Shown here: positions 14,601-28,040 of the stretch, one piece after another
Layout: each line of letters starts with the position of its first letter
Numbering within the stretch: position 1 is the first letter of the stretch
Source of the DNA: Amphiduros pacificus
Taxonomy: Eukaryota; Annelida; Polychaeta; Phyllodocida; Hesionidae
Assembly (NCBI GenBank): GCA_949316495.1
Contig: OX439012.1
Coordinates: 5,277,559-5,341,558 of the forward strand
Length of the DNA stretch: 64,000 nucleotides
Direction: 5' to 3'
Translations under genes and position numbers: made by a program
Notes under the pieces: model-generated
The model's input: the letters and a program-made list of their open reading frames with translations, nothing else
What the model was told of the DNA's origin: nothing
Database searches by the model: none

Positions 14601-17600
14601 GTTACCACCGTAACTAAGGAGACAAAACATCTTGTCATAATTCATCAAAATGCCCCAAAATGCCCCAAAATGCCAAAAATTTGGTAAACATGTCAGGATA
14701 ATTTTCTCATTAATTTTCCAAATATTTAAATTTATGAAAATAACAAATACTAAAACCTTTTTAATACATATCGTGACATTTTTAATCAATTTTGGCCCAA
14801 AAAAGATAAAAAAATATTTAATTTAACTTAATTCATATGCTCTACTATAGAGTAATGAAAAAAATGAATCTTCCCTATTTTTTTCCTGGTGAATTGTGTT
14901 GATATAAGTAATATATCTGTGCAGTTTTAGCAATTTAACTTAAAAAGAAAAAAAAGTTATGGCTGTTTAAACGTGGAGGGAATATCTGAAAAATGGCCGA
15001 AAAAGGAGAATTTAAAAAAAAAAAATCGACCAATTGTTGGAATTTTTTTTTTTTTTCGTGCTTGACCCCCATTTTTTATGAAAAATTCTGAATCTGTATG
15101 CAATTACGAACGTTTTGATGTATTACACAGTTCTGGCGACATTTTACAAGTTACATTTATTGAGGAGTAAACAGGCTGCATTTTTTAAGATTGGGGTCAA
15201 AAATGGAGAAAAGAGGTTTCCAGGAAAATCATGTTTTTTGACCGTGATTGGAATGCTCTAATTAAAAAAAAATAATAATATAGGTGAGTCTTTGGTGTTC
15301 TAAATCAAGATTAATGTATTACCTGTGTAAAAAGTAACTAAAAAAAATTCCTGAATTATTTGTTACCACCGTAACTAAGGAGACAAAACATCTTGTCATA
15401 ATTCATCAAAATGCCCCAAAATGCCCCAAAATGCCAAAAATTTGGTAAACATGTCAGGATAATTTTCTCATTAATTTTCCAAATATTTAAATTTATGAAA
15501 ATAACAAATACTAAAACCTTTTTAATACATATCGTGACATTTTTAATCAATTTTGGCCCAAAAAAGATAAAAAAATATTTAATTTAACTTAATTCATATG
15601 CTCTACTATAGAGTAATGAAAAAAATGAATCTTCCCTATTTTTTTCCTGGTGAATTGTGTTGATATAAGTAATATATCTGTGCAGTTTTAGCAATTTAAC
15701 TTAAAAAGAAAAAAAAGTTATGGCTGTTTAAACGTGGAGGGAATATCTGAAAAATGGCCGAAAAAGGAGAATTTAAAAAAAAAAAATCGACCAATTGTTG
15801 GAATTTTTTTTTTTTTTCGTGCTTGACCCCCATTTTTTATGAAAAATTCTGAATCTGTATGCAATTACGAACGTTTTGATGTATTACACAGTTCTGGCGA
15901 CATTTTACAAGTTACATTTATTGAGGAGTAAACAGGCTGCATTTTTTAAGATTGGGGTCAAAAATGGAGAAAAGAGGTTTCCAGGAAAATCATGTTTTTT
16001 GACCGTGATTGGAATGCTCTAATTAAAAAAAAATAATAATATAGGTGAGTCTTTGGTGTTCTAAATCAAGATTAATGTATTNNNNNNNNNNNNNNNNNNN
16101 NNNNNNNNNNNNNNNNNNNNNNNNNNNNNNNNNNNNNNNNNNNNNNNNNNNNNNNNNNNNNNNNNNNNNNNNNNNNNNNNNNNNNNNNNNNNNNNNNNNN
16201 NNNNNNNNNNNNNNNNNNNNNNNNNNNNNNNNNNNNNNNNNNNNNNNNNNNNNNNNNNNNNNNNNNNNNNNNNNNNNNNNNTTTTTTTTTTTTTTCGTGC
16301 TTGACCCCCATTTTTTATGAAAAATTCTGAATCTGTATGCAATTACGAACGTTTTGATGTATTACACAGTTCTGGCGACATTTTACAAGTTACATTTATT
16401 GAGGAGTAAACAGGCTGCATTTTTTAAGATTGGGGTCAAAAATGGAGAAAAGAGGTTTCCAGGAAAATCATGTTTTTTGACCGTGATTGGAATGCTCTAA
16501 TTAAAAAAAAATAATAATATAGGTGAGTCTTTGGTGTTCTAAATCAAGATTAATGTATTACCTGTGTAAAAAGTAACTAAAAAAAATTCCTGAATTATTT
16601 GTTACCACCGTAACTAAGGAGACAAAACATCTTGTCATAATTCATCAAAATGCCCCAAAATGCCCCAAAATGCCAAAAATTTGGTAAACATGTCAGGATA
16701 ATTTTCTCATTAATTTTCCAAATATTTAAATTTATGAAAATAACAAATACTAAAACCTTTTTAATACATATCGTGACATTTTTAATCAATTTTGGCCCAA
16801 AAAAGATAAAAAAATATTTAATTTAACTTAATTCATATGCTCTACTATAGAGTAATGAAAAAAATGAATCTTCCCTATTTTTTTCCTGGTGAATTGTGTT
16901 GATATAAGTAATATATCTGTGCAGTTTTAGCAATTTAACTTAAAAAGAAAAAAAAGTTATGGCTGTTTAAACGTGGAGGGAATATCTGAAAAATGGCCGA
17001 AAAAGGAGAATTTAAAAAAAAAAAATCGACCAATTGTTGGAATTTTTTTTTTTTTTCGTGCTTGACCCCCATTTTTTATGAAAAATTCTGAATCTGTATG
17101 CAATTACGAACGTTTTGATGTATTACACAGTTCTGGCGACATTTTACAAGTTACATTTATTGAGGAGTAAACAGGCTGCATTTTTTAAGATTGGGGTCAA
17201 AAATGGAGAAAAGAGGTTTCCAGGAAAATCATGTTTTTTGACCGTGATTGGAATGCTCTAATTAAAAAAAAATAATAATATAGGTGAGTCTTTGGTGTTC
17301 TAAATCAAGATTAATGTATTACCTGTGTAAAAAGTAACTAAAAAAAATTCCTGAATTATTTGTTACCACCGTAACTAAGGAGACAAAACATCTTGTCATA
17401 ATTCATCAAAATGCCCCAAAATGCCCCAAAATGCCAAAAATTTGGTAAACATGTCAGGATAATTTTCTCATTAATTTTCCAAATATTTAAATTTATGAAA
17501 ATAACAAATACTAAAACCTTTTTAATACATATCGTGACATTTTTAATCAATTTTGGCCCAAAAAAGATAAAAAAATATTTAATTTAACTTAATTCATATG

Positions 17601-20600
17601 CTCTACTATAGAGTAATGAAAAAAATGAATCTTCCCTATTTTTTTCCTGGTGAATTGTGTTGATATAAGTAATATATCTGTGCAGTTTTAGCAATTTAAC
17701 TTAAAAAGAAAAAAAAGTTATGGCTGTTTAAACGTGGAGGGAATATCTGAAAAATGGCCGAAAAAGGAGAATTTAAAAAAAAAAAATCGACCAATTGTTG
17801 GAATTTTTTTTTTTTTTCGTGCTTGACCCCCATTTTTTATGAAAAATTCTGAATCTGTATGCAATTACGAACGTTTTGATGTATTACACAGTTCTGGCGA
17901 CATTTTACAAGTTACATTTATTGAGGAGTAAACAGGCTGCATTTTTTAAGATTGGGGTCAAAAATGGAGAAAAGAGGTTTCCAGGAAAATCATGTTTTTT
18001 GACCGTGATTGGAATGCTCTAATTAAAAAAAAATAATAATATAGGTGAGTCTTTGGTGTTCTAAATCAAGATTAATGTATTACCTGTGTAAAAAGTAACT
18101 AAAAAAAATTCCTGAATTATTTGTTACCACCGTAACTAAGGAGACAAAACATCTTGTCATAATTCATCAAAATGCCCCAAAATGCCCCAAAATGCCAAAA
18201 ATTTGGTAAACATGTCAGGATAATTTTCTCATTAATTTTCCAAATATTTAAATTTATGAAAATAACAAATACTAAAACCTTTTTAATACATATCGTGACA
18301 TTTTTAATCAATTTTGGCCCAAAAAAGATAAAAAAATATTTAATTTAACTTAATTCATATGCTCTACTATAGAGTAATGAAAAAAATGAATCTTCCCTAT
18401 TTTTTTCCTGGTGAATTGTGTTGATATAAGTAATATATCTGTGCAGTTTTAGCAATTTAACTTAAAAAGAAAAAAAAGTTATGGCTGTTTAAACGTGGAG
18501 GGAATATCTGAAAAATGGCCGAAAAAGGAGAATTTAAAAAAAAAAAATCGACCAATTGTTGGAATTTTTTTTTTTTTTCGTGCTTGACCCCCATTTTTTA
18601 TGAAAAATTCTGAATCTGTATGCAATTACGAACGTTTTGATGTATTACACAGTTCTGGCGACATTTTACAAGTTACATTTATTGAGGAGTAAACAGGCTG
18701 CATTTTTTAAGATTGGGGTCAAAAATGGAGAAAAGAGGTTTCCAGGAAAATCATGTTTTTTGACCGTGATTGGAATGCTCTAATTAAAAAAAAATAATAA
18801 TATAGGTGAGTCTTTGGTGTTCTAAATCAAGATTAATGTATTACCTGTGTAAAAAGTAACTAAAAAAAATTCCTGAATTATTTGTTACCACCGTAACTAA
18901 GGAGACAAAACATCTTGTCATAATTCATCAAAATGCCCCAAAATGCCCCAAAATGCCAAAAATTTGGTAAACATGTCAGGATAATTTTCTCATTAATTTT
19001 CCAAATATTTAAATTTATGAAAATAACAAATACTAAAACCTTTTTAATACATATCGTGACATTTTTAATCAATTTTGGCCCAAAAAAGATAAAAAAATAT
19101 TTAATTTAACTTAATTCATATGCTCTACTATAGAGTAATGAAAAAAATGAATCTTCCCTATTTTTTTCCTGGTGAATTGTGTTGATATAAGTAATATATC
19201 TGTGCAGTTTTAGCAATTTAACTTAAAAAGAAAAAAAAGTTATGGCTGTTTAAACGTGGAGGGAATATCTGAAAAATGGCCGAAAAAGGAGAATTTAAAA
19301 AAAAAAAATCGACCAATTGTTGGAATTTTTTTTTTTTTTCGTGCTTGACCCCCATTTTTTATGAAAAATTCTGAATCTGTATGCAATTACGAACGTTTTG
19401 ATGTATTACACAGTTCTGGCGACATTTTACAAGTTACATTTATTGAGGAGTAAACAGGCTGCATTTTTTAAGATTGGGGTCAAAAATGGAGAAAAGAGGT
19501 TTCCAGGAAAATCATGTTTTTTGACCGTGATTGGAATGCTCTAATTAAAAAAAAATAATAATATAGGTGAGTCTTTGGTGTTCTAAATCAAGATTAATGT
19601 ATTACCTGTGTAAAAAGTAACTAAAAAAAATTCCTGAATTATTTGTTACCACCGTAACTAAGGAGACAAAACATCTTGTCATAATTCATCAAAATGCCCC
19701 AAAATGCCCCAAAATGCCAAAAATTTGGTAAACATGTCAGGATAATTTTCTCATTAATTTTCCAAATATTTAAATTTATGAAAATAACAAATACTAAAAC
19801 CTTTTTAATACATATCGTGACATTTTTAATCAATTTTGGCCCAAAAAAGATAAAAAAATATTTAATTTAACTTAATTCATATGCTCTACTATAGAGTAAT
19901 GAAAAAAATGAATCTTCCCTATTTTTTTCCTGGTGAATTGTGTTGATATAAGTAATATATCTGTGCAGTTTTAGCAATTTAACTTAAAAAGAAAAAAAAG
20001 TTATGGCTGTTTAAACGTGGAGGGAATATCTGAAAAATGGCCGAAAAAGGAGAATTTAAAAAAAAAAAATCGACCAATTGTTGGAATTTTTTTTTTTTTT
20101 CGTGCTTGACCCCCATTTTTTATGAAAAATTCTGAATCTGTATGCAATTACGAACGTTTTGATGTATTACACAGTTCTGGCGACATTTTACAAGTTACAT
20201 TTATTGAGGAGTAAACAGGCTGCATTTTTTAAGATTGGGGTCAAAAATGGAGAAAAGAGGTTTCCAGGAAAATCATGTTTTTTGACCGTGATTGGAATGC
20301 TCTAATTAAAAAAAAATAATAATATAGGTGAGTCTTTGGTGTTCTAAATCAAGATTAATGTATTACCTGTGTAAAAAGTAACTAAAAAAAATTCCTGAAT
20401 TATTTGTTACCACCGTAACTAAGGAGACAAAACATCTTGTCATAATTCATCAAAATGCCCCAAAATGCCCCAAAATGCCAAAAATTTGGTAAACATGTCA
20501 GGATAATTTTCTCATTAATTTTCCAAATATTTAAATTTATGAAAATAACAAATACTAAAACCTTTTTAATACATATCGTGACATTTTTAATCAATTTTGG

Positions 20601-23600
20601 CCCAAAAAAGATAAAAAAATATTTAATTTAACTTAATTCATATGCTCTACTATAGAGTAATGAAAAAAATGAATCTTCCCTATTTTTTTCCTGGTGAATT
20701 GTGTTGATATAAGTAATATATCTGTGCAGTTTTAGCAATTTAACTTAAAAAGAAAAAAAAGTTATGGCTGTTTAAACGTGGAGGGAATATCTGAAAAATG
20801 GCCGAAAAAGGAGAATTTAAAAAAAAAAAATCGACCAATTGTTGGAATTTTTTTTTTTTTTCGTGCTTGACCCCCATTTTTTATGAAAAATTCTGAATCT
20901 GTATGCAATTACGAACGTTTTGATGTATTACACAGTTCTGGCGACATTTTACAAGTTACATTTATTGAGGAGTAAACAGGCTGCATTTTTTAAGATTGGG
21001 GTCAAAAATGGAGAAAAGAGGTTTCCAGGAAAATCATGTTTTTTGACCGTGATTGGAATGCTCTAATTAAAAAAAAATAATAATATAGGTGAGTCTTTGG
21101 TGTTCTAAATCAAGATTAATGTATTACCTGTGTAAAAAGTAACTAAAAAAAATTCCTGAATTATTTGTTACCACCGTAACTAAGGAGACAAAACATCTTG
21201 TCATAATTCATCAAAATGCCCCAAAATGCCCCAAAATGCCAAAAATTTGGTAAACATGTCAGGATAATTTTCTCATTAATTTTCCAAATATTTAAATTTA
21301 TGAAAATAACAAATACTAAAACCTTTTTAATACATATCGTGACATTTTTAATCAATTTTGGCCCAAAAAAGATAAAAAAATATTTAATTTAACTTAATTC
21401 ATATGCTCTACTATAGAGTAATGAAAAAAATGAATCTTCCCTATTTTTTTCCTGGTGAATTGTGTTGATATAAGTAATATATCTGTGCAGTTTTAGCAAT
21501 TTAACTTAAAAAGAAAAAAAAGTTATGGCTGTTTAAACGTGGAGGGAATATCTGAAAAATGGCCGAAAAAGGAGAATTTAAAAAAAAAAAATCGACCAAT
21601 TGTTGGAATTTTTTTTTTTTTTCGTGCTTGACCCCCATTTTTTATGAAAAATTCTGAATCTGTATGCAATTACGAACGTTTTGATGTATTACACAGTTCT
21701 GGCGACATTTTACAAGTTACATTTATTGAGGAGTAAACAGGCTGCATTTTTTAAGATTGGGGTCAAAAATGGAGAAAAGAGGTTTCCAGGAAAATCATGT
21801 TTTTTGACCGTGATTGGAATGCTCTAATTAAAAAAAAATAATAATATAGGTGAGTCTTTGGTGTTCTAAATCAAGATTAATGTATTACCTGTGTAAAAAG
21901 TAACTAAAAAAAATTCCTGAATTATTTGTTACCACCGTAACTAAGGAGACAAAACATCTTGTCATAATTCATCAAAATGCCCCAAAATGCCCCAAAATGC
22001 CAAAAATTTGGTAAACATGTCAGGATAATTTTCTCATTAATTTTCCAAATATTTAAATTTATGAAAATAACAAATACTAAAACCTTTTTAATACATATCG
22101 TGACATTTTTAATCAATTTTGGCCCAAAAAAGATAAAAAAATATTTAATTTAACTTAATTCATATGCTCTACTATAGAGTAATGAAAAAAATGAATCTTC
22201 CCTATTTTTTTCCTGGTGAATTGTGTTGATATAAGTAATATATCTGTGCAGTTTTAGCAATTTAACTTAAAAAGAAAAAAAAGTTATGGCTGTTTAAACG
22301 TGGAGGGAATATCTGAAAAATGGCCGAAAAAGGAGAATTTAAAAAAAAAAAATCGACCAATTGTTGGAATTTTTTTTTTTTTTCGTGCTTGACCCCCATT
22401 TTTTATGAAAAATTCTGAATCTGTATGCAATTACGAACGTTTTGATGTATTACACAGTTCTGGCGACATTTTACAAGTTACATTTATTGAGGAGTAAACA
22501 GGCTGCATTTTTTAAGATTGGGGTCAAAAATGGAGAAAAGAGGTTTCCAGGAAAATCATGTTTTTTGACCGTGATTGGAATGCTCTAATTAAAAAAAAAT
22601 AATAATATAGGTGAGTCTTTGGTGTTCTAAATCAAGATTAATGTATTACCTGTGTAAAAAGTAACTAAAAAAAATTCCTGAATTATTTGTTACCACCGTA
22701 ACTAAGGAGACAAAACATCTTGTCATAATTCATCAAAATGCCCCAAAATGCCCCAAAATGCCAAAAATTTGGTAAACATGTCAGGATAATTTTCTCATTA
22801 ATTTTCCAAATATTTAAATTTATGAAAATAACAAATACTAAAACCTTTTTAATACATATCGTGACATTTTTAATCAATTTTGGCCCAAAAAAGATAAAAA
22901 AATATTTAATTTAACTTAATTCATATGCTCTACTATAGAGTAATGAAAAAAATGAATCTTCCCTATTTTTTTCCTGGTGAATTGTGTTGATATAAGTAAT
23001 ATATCTGTGCAGTTTTAGCAATTTAACTTAAAAAGAAAAAAAAGTTATGGCTGTTTAAACGTGGAGGGAATATCTGAAAAATGGCCGAAAAAGGAGAATT
23101 TAAAAAAAAAAAATCGACCAATTGTTGGAATTTTTTTTTTTTTTCGTGCTTGACCCCCATTTTTTATGAAAAATTCTGAATCTGTATGCAATTACGAACG
23201 TTTTGATGTATTACACAGTTCTGGCGACATTTTACAAGTTACATTTATTGAGGAGTAAACAGGCTGCATTTTTTAAGATTGGGGTCAAAAATGGAGAAAA
23301 GAGGTTTCCAGGAAAATCATGTTTTTTGACCGTGATTGGAATGCTCTAATTAAAAAAAAATAATAATATAGGTGAGTCTTTGGTGTTCTAAATCAAGATT
23401 AATGTATTACCTGTGTAAAAAGTAACTAAAAAAAATTCCTGAATTATTTGTTACCACCGTAACTAAGGAGACAAAACATCTTGTCATAATTCATCAAAAT
23501 GCCCCAAAATGCCCCAAAATGCCAAAAATTTGGTAAACATGTCAGGATAATTTTCTCATTAATTTTCCAAATATTTAAATTTATGAAAATAACAAATACT

Positions 23601-25219
23601 AAAACCTTTTTAATACATATCGTGACATTTTTAATCAATTTTGGCCCAAAAAAGATAAAAAAATATTTAATTTAACTTAATTCATATGCTCTACTATAGA
23701 GTAATGAAAAAAATGAATCTTCCCTATTTTTTTCCTGGTGAATTGTGTTGATATAAGTAATATATCTGTGCAGTTTTAGCAATTTAACTTAAAAAGAAAA
23801 AAAAGTTATGGCTGTTTAAACGTGGAGGGAATATCTGAAAAATGGCCGAAAAAGGAGAATTTAAAAAAAAAAAATCGACCAATTGTTGGAATTTTTTTTT
23901 TTTTTCGTGCTTGACCCCCATTTTTTATGAAAAATTCTGAATCTGTATGCAATTACGAACGTTTTGATGTATTACACAGTTCTGGCGACATTTTACAAGT
24001 TACATTTATTGAGGAGTAAACAGGCTGCATTTTTTAAGATTGGGGTCAAAAATGGAGAAAAGAGGTTTCCAGGAAAATCATGTTTTTTGACCGTGATTGG
24101 AATGCTCTAATTAAAAAAAAATAATAATATAGGTGAGTCTTTGGTGTTCTAAATCAAGATTAATGTATTACCTGTGTAAAAAGTAACTAAAAAAAATTCC
24201 TGAATTATTTGTTACCACCGTAACTAAGGAGACAAAACATCTTGTCATAATTCATCAAAATGCCCCAAAATGCCCCAAAATGCCAAAAATTTGGTAAACA
24301 TGTCAGGATAATTTTCTCATTAATTTTCCAAATATTTAAATTTATGAAAATAACAAATACTAAAACCTTTTTAATACATATCGTGACATTTTTAATCAAT
24401 TTTGGCCCAAAAAAGATAAAAAAATATTTAATTTAACTTAATTCATATGCTCTACTATAGAGTAATGAAAAAAATGAATCTTCCCTATTTTTTTCCTGGT
24501 GAATTGTGTTGATATAAGTAATATATCTGTGCAGTTTTAGCAATTTAACTTAAAAAGAAAAAAAAGTTATGGCTGTTTAAACGTGGAGGGAATATCTGAA
24601 AAATGGCCGAAAAAGGAGAATTTAAAAAAAAAAAATCGACCAATTGTTGGAATTTTTTTTTTTTTTCGTGCTTGACCCCCATTTTTTATGAAAAATTCTG
24701 AATCTGTATGCAATTACGAACGTTTTGATGTATTACACAGTTCTGGCGACATTTTACAAGTTACATTTATTGAGGAGTAAACAGGCTGCATTTTTTAAGA
24801 TTGGGGTCAAAAATGGAGAAAAGAGGTTTCCAGGAAAATCATGTTTTTTGACCGTGATTGGAATGCTCTAATTAAAAAAAAATAATAATATAGGTGAGTC
24901 TTTGGTGTTCTAAATCAAGATTAATGTATTACCTGTGTAAAAAGTAACTAAAAAAAATTCCTGAATTATTTGTTACCACCGTAACTAAGGAGACAAAACA
25001 TCTTGTCATAATTCATCAAAATGCCCCAAAATGCCCCAAAATGCCAAAAATTTGGTAAACATGTCAGGATAATTTTCTCATTAATTTTCCAAATATTTAA
25101 ATTTATGAAAATAACAAATACTAAAACCTTTTTAATACATATCGTGACATTTTTAATCAATTTTGGCCCAAAAAAGATAAAAAAATATTTAATTTAACTT
25201 AATTCATATGCTCTACTAT
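2641..25219. repeat. Satellite array, unit about 762 bp, at least 30 copies
   Basis: Tandem units of 760-764 bp run head to tail from the end of MITE 1 to the start of MITE 2. Length differences come mainly from A and T homopolymers. The last third is homogeneous at 761 bp. A unit starts TAGAGTAATGAA and ends TTCATATGCTCTA, so its ends are roughly inverted. Every unit contains the same AT-rich 64-codon minus-strand frame, which I take as non-coding. An assembly gap lies inside, so the true copy number is unknown. Confidence 0.97.
16082..16281. other. Assembly gap (200 N)
   Basis: A round 200-N block lies inside the satellite. The sequence after the gap re-enters the unit upstream of where the left side stops, so at least one unit boundary is missing and the real gap size is unknown. 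Confidence 0.99.
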
Positions 25220-25698
25220 GGTCTCACCCCAGTAATTGAGGCCCCCTATTGCAGGGAGGATTAGACTTGCCGATTTCAAATTATCATAACTTCTTTAATA
25301 AAAATGTCAAGAGCTAAATCTAAGGTTATAATATTGTAAAATTCACAAATTTTCATATAAAACCATAAAAAAGGCATGTCAAGCACGAAAATCTCAAGTT
25401 AAATGCATTAATAGGACATTTTTTTTAAAAAACGTTTTCTTGTTTCTCACCAAAACACCTGCTGACAAATCATTACACGGCACTATTTTTCTCCATAAAA
25501 GCAAAGTTTCTTTCAAACTTCATTTTTTTTGCATAATTTTAGAAAACCCTCGTCATAAACTGTCCAACTAAGCCAAACCTAAAGAATTTTCATCAATTTA
25601 GCACTGAAAAACGACCAACAAAGACAGAAATGAATTTTTTACAATGTACTACTTCTCTGCTTCTACTCGTAGGTATACATAATTACTGGGGTGAGACC
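25220..25698. mobile_element. MITE copy 2 (18-bp TIRs), right border of the satellite array
   Basis: It has the same 18-bp perfect TIRs and orientation as copy 1, and differs by a few short indels and substitutions (near 25325 and 25613). Its left flank is satellite (CTCTACTAT). Its right flank is TTATGATG of the minisatellite. Confidence 0.88.
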
Positions 25699-25892
25699 TT
25701 ATGATGATTTTGGGGGCTTTGCAGGTCCATGTTATGATGCTTTTTGGGGGCTTTGTAGGTCCATGTTATGATGCTTTTTGGGGGTTTTGTAGGTCATGAT
25801 GCTTTTTGGGGGCTTTATAGGTCCATGTCATGATGCTATTTGGGGGCTTTGTAGGTCCATGTTATGATGCTTTTTGGAGGCTTTGTAGGTCC

Positions 25893-26668
25893 TAGTCATG
25901 GCATCCACTCCCTAAATAACAAGCCCTTCCAAAGAGATTTTTTCTTGTCATTTTTTATCTTCATTTTACACATTTGAGAGCACATAGGGGCAGTTTTTAG
26001 GTCGTGGAGTACTTCAGTAAAAAAAATCAGATTTTTAAATTTCCTGGCTTATTCATAAAAATGCACTGTTTTCTTCTGAATCGTGATGGGACACTTGTTA
26101 AAAGTGCACTACAAGGTTACCTTACATATTTCTGAAGATGACTGCATTGCCAGTGTAACATTTAAAGTTTTATTTTGCTTGAAACATCCAGCAGGAAAAA
26201 ATGAAGCATCGAGTGGAAACCTCTCAATGTTTGAAATTATGAAAAGACCTGAAAACATCACCAGATAAAACACCCCTAAAGCAGTGAAAAACCATTCCCC
26301 ACAATACACAAAAAGTGGAGGGTGAAATGTAGTCACGTGGTCTAAACCAGTCTTAACATTGGCGGCCATTTCAATTCTGAAGAAGCTGAAATTCTTGTCC
26401 ATTTAAAAGTGTGATAACTGACTTAAAACAGAATAAAATGATTGTTTTACAACTGGATATTGCAGAAAACAGATTATACTTTGCAAACAGCCAGGCCATG
26501 TAAGCAGTGAGTACATAACTACGACACCTGCAGTGCGTGTTTACCACGCGCAGCCCAGTGGGCTGCGCTAGGGCAGATTAAATTTGACGATCTCTCTCTA
26601 GCCGTGAAATGGCCGCCGGACCCAAAATAAACAAAAGGCAAATTCACTGCTAGAGATACTCGAGCTAT
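25893..26668. other. Non-repeat insertion inside the 34-bp minisatellite
   Basis: This is unique sequence between minisatellite copies. A 97-codon minus-strand frame (26402-26109) contains hydrophobic stretches but no recognisable domain. Near its right end is a perfect hairpin (26548-26568). I found no clear terminal repeats, and only a doubtful 3-bp flank duplication. It could be an unknown non-autonomous element or filler DNA. Confidence 0.5.
26548..26568. repeat. GC-rich perfect hairpin
   Basis: GCGCAGCCCA, one G, then TGGGCTGCGC form a 10-bp stem with a single-base centre, in otherwise AT-rich DNA. Confidence 0.8.
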
Positions 26669-28040
26669 GTAGGTCCATGTCATAATGCTATTTGGGGGGC
26701 TTTGCAGGTCAATGTTATGATGCTATTTGAGGGGCTTTGCAGATCAACATTATGATGCTTTTTTGGGGGGGCTTTGCAGGTCCATGTCATGATGCTATTT
26801 GGGGGCTTTGTAGGTCCATGTCATGATGCTTTTTGGGGGCTTTTTAGGTCCATGTCATAATGCTATTTGGGGGGCTTTGCAGGTCAATGTTATGAGGCTT
26901 TTTGGGGGCTTTGTAGGTCCATGTTATGATGTTTTTTTTGGGATTTGCAGGTCCATGTCATGCTTTTGGGGGGGGGGCTTTGCTGGTCAACATAATGTTT
27001 TTTTCGGGGGGCTTTGCACGTCCATGTCATGATGCTTTTTGGGGGCTTTGCAGGTCAATGTTATGATGCTTTTTGGGGGCTTTGTAGGTCCATGTTATGA
27101 TGCTTTTTGGGGGGCTTTGCAGGTCAACATTTTGTTGCCTTTTGGGGGCTTTGCCAGTCCATGTTATGATGCTTTTTGGGGGCTTTGTAGGTCCATGTCA
27201 TGATGCTTTTGGGGGCTTTGTAGGTCCATGTCATGATGCTTTTTGGGGGCTTTGTAGGTCCATGTCATGATGCTTTTGGGGGCTTTGTAGGTCCATGTCA
27301 TGATGCTTTTTGGGGGCTTTGTAGGTCCATGTCATGATGCTTTTTGGGGGCTTTGTAGGTCCATGTCATGATGCTTTTTGGGGGCTTTGCAGGTCCATGT
27401 CATGATGCTTTTTGGGGGCTTTGTAGGTCCATGTTATGATGCTTTTTGGGCGCTTTGCAGGTCAATGTTATGATGCTATTTGGGGGGCTTTGCAGGTCAA
27501 TGTTATGATGATATTTGAGGGGCTTTGCAGATCAACATTATGATGCTTTTTTTTTGGGGGGGGGGGGGTCTTTGCAGGTCCATGTTATGATACTTTTTGG
27601 GAATTTTGCAGGTCCATGTTATGAGGCTTTTTGGGGGCTTTGTAGGTCCATGTTATGAGGCTTTTTGGGGGCTTTGTAGGTCCATGTCATGATGCTTTTT
27701 GGGGGGCTTTGCAGGTCCATGTCATGATGCTTTTTGGGGGCTTTGTAGGTCCATGTCATGATGCTTTTTGGGGGCTTTGTAGGTCCAGGTCATGATGCTT
27801 TTTGGGGGCTTTGCAGGTCCATGTCATGATGCTTTTTGGGGGCTTTGCAGGTCCATGTCATGATGCTTTTTGGGGGCTTTGTAGGTCCATGTCATGATGC
27901 TATTTGGGGGCTTTGTAGGTCCATGTCATGATGCTTTTTGGGGGCTTTGTAGGTCCATGTCATGATGCTATTTGGGGGCTTTGTAGGTCCATGTCATGAT
28001 GCTATTTGGGGGCTTTGCAGGTCAATGTCATTGGATTTGT

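Larger units (their letters stand above)
25699..28026. repeat. 34-bp minisatellite, right part
   Basis: It uses the same 34-bp unit as 1527-2158, at 25699-25890 and 26669-28026. About 45 copies occur, some with enlarged G or T runs. It is interrupted by about 780 bp of unrelated sequence. Confidence 0.94.

Noticed and set aside
3154-25160. Identical 64-codon minus-strand frame (MIKNVTICIKKVLVF...) repeated in every satellite unit
   Set aside because: It is identical because the whole unit is homogenised. The frame is AT-rich, lacks any domain or promoter, and flanking non-coding parts are equally conserved.
2159-25698. Reading the two direct MITE copies as long terminal repeats of a retroelement
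   Set aside because: Each copy has its own 18-bp terminal inverted repeats and no TG...CA ends. The interior is satellite with no primer site or polyprotein.
26109-26402. 97-codon minus-strand frame with hydrophobic segments inside the minisatellite insert
   Set aside because: No family is recognised and it sits in a likely mobile or filler insert; kept only as a note under that feature.
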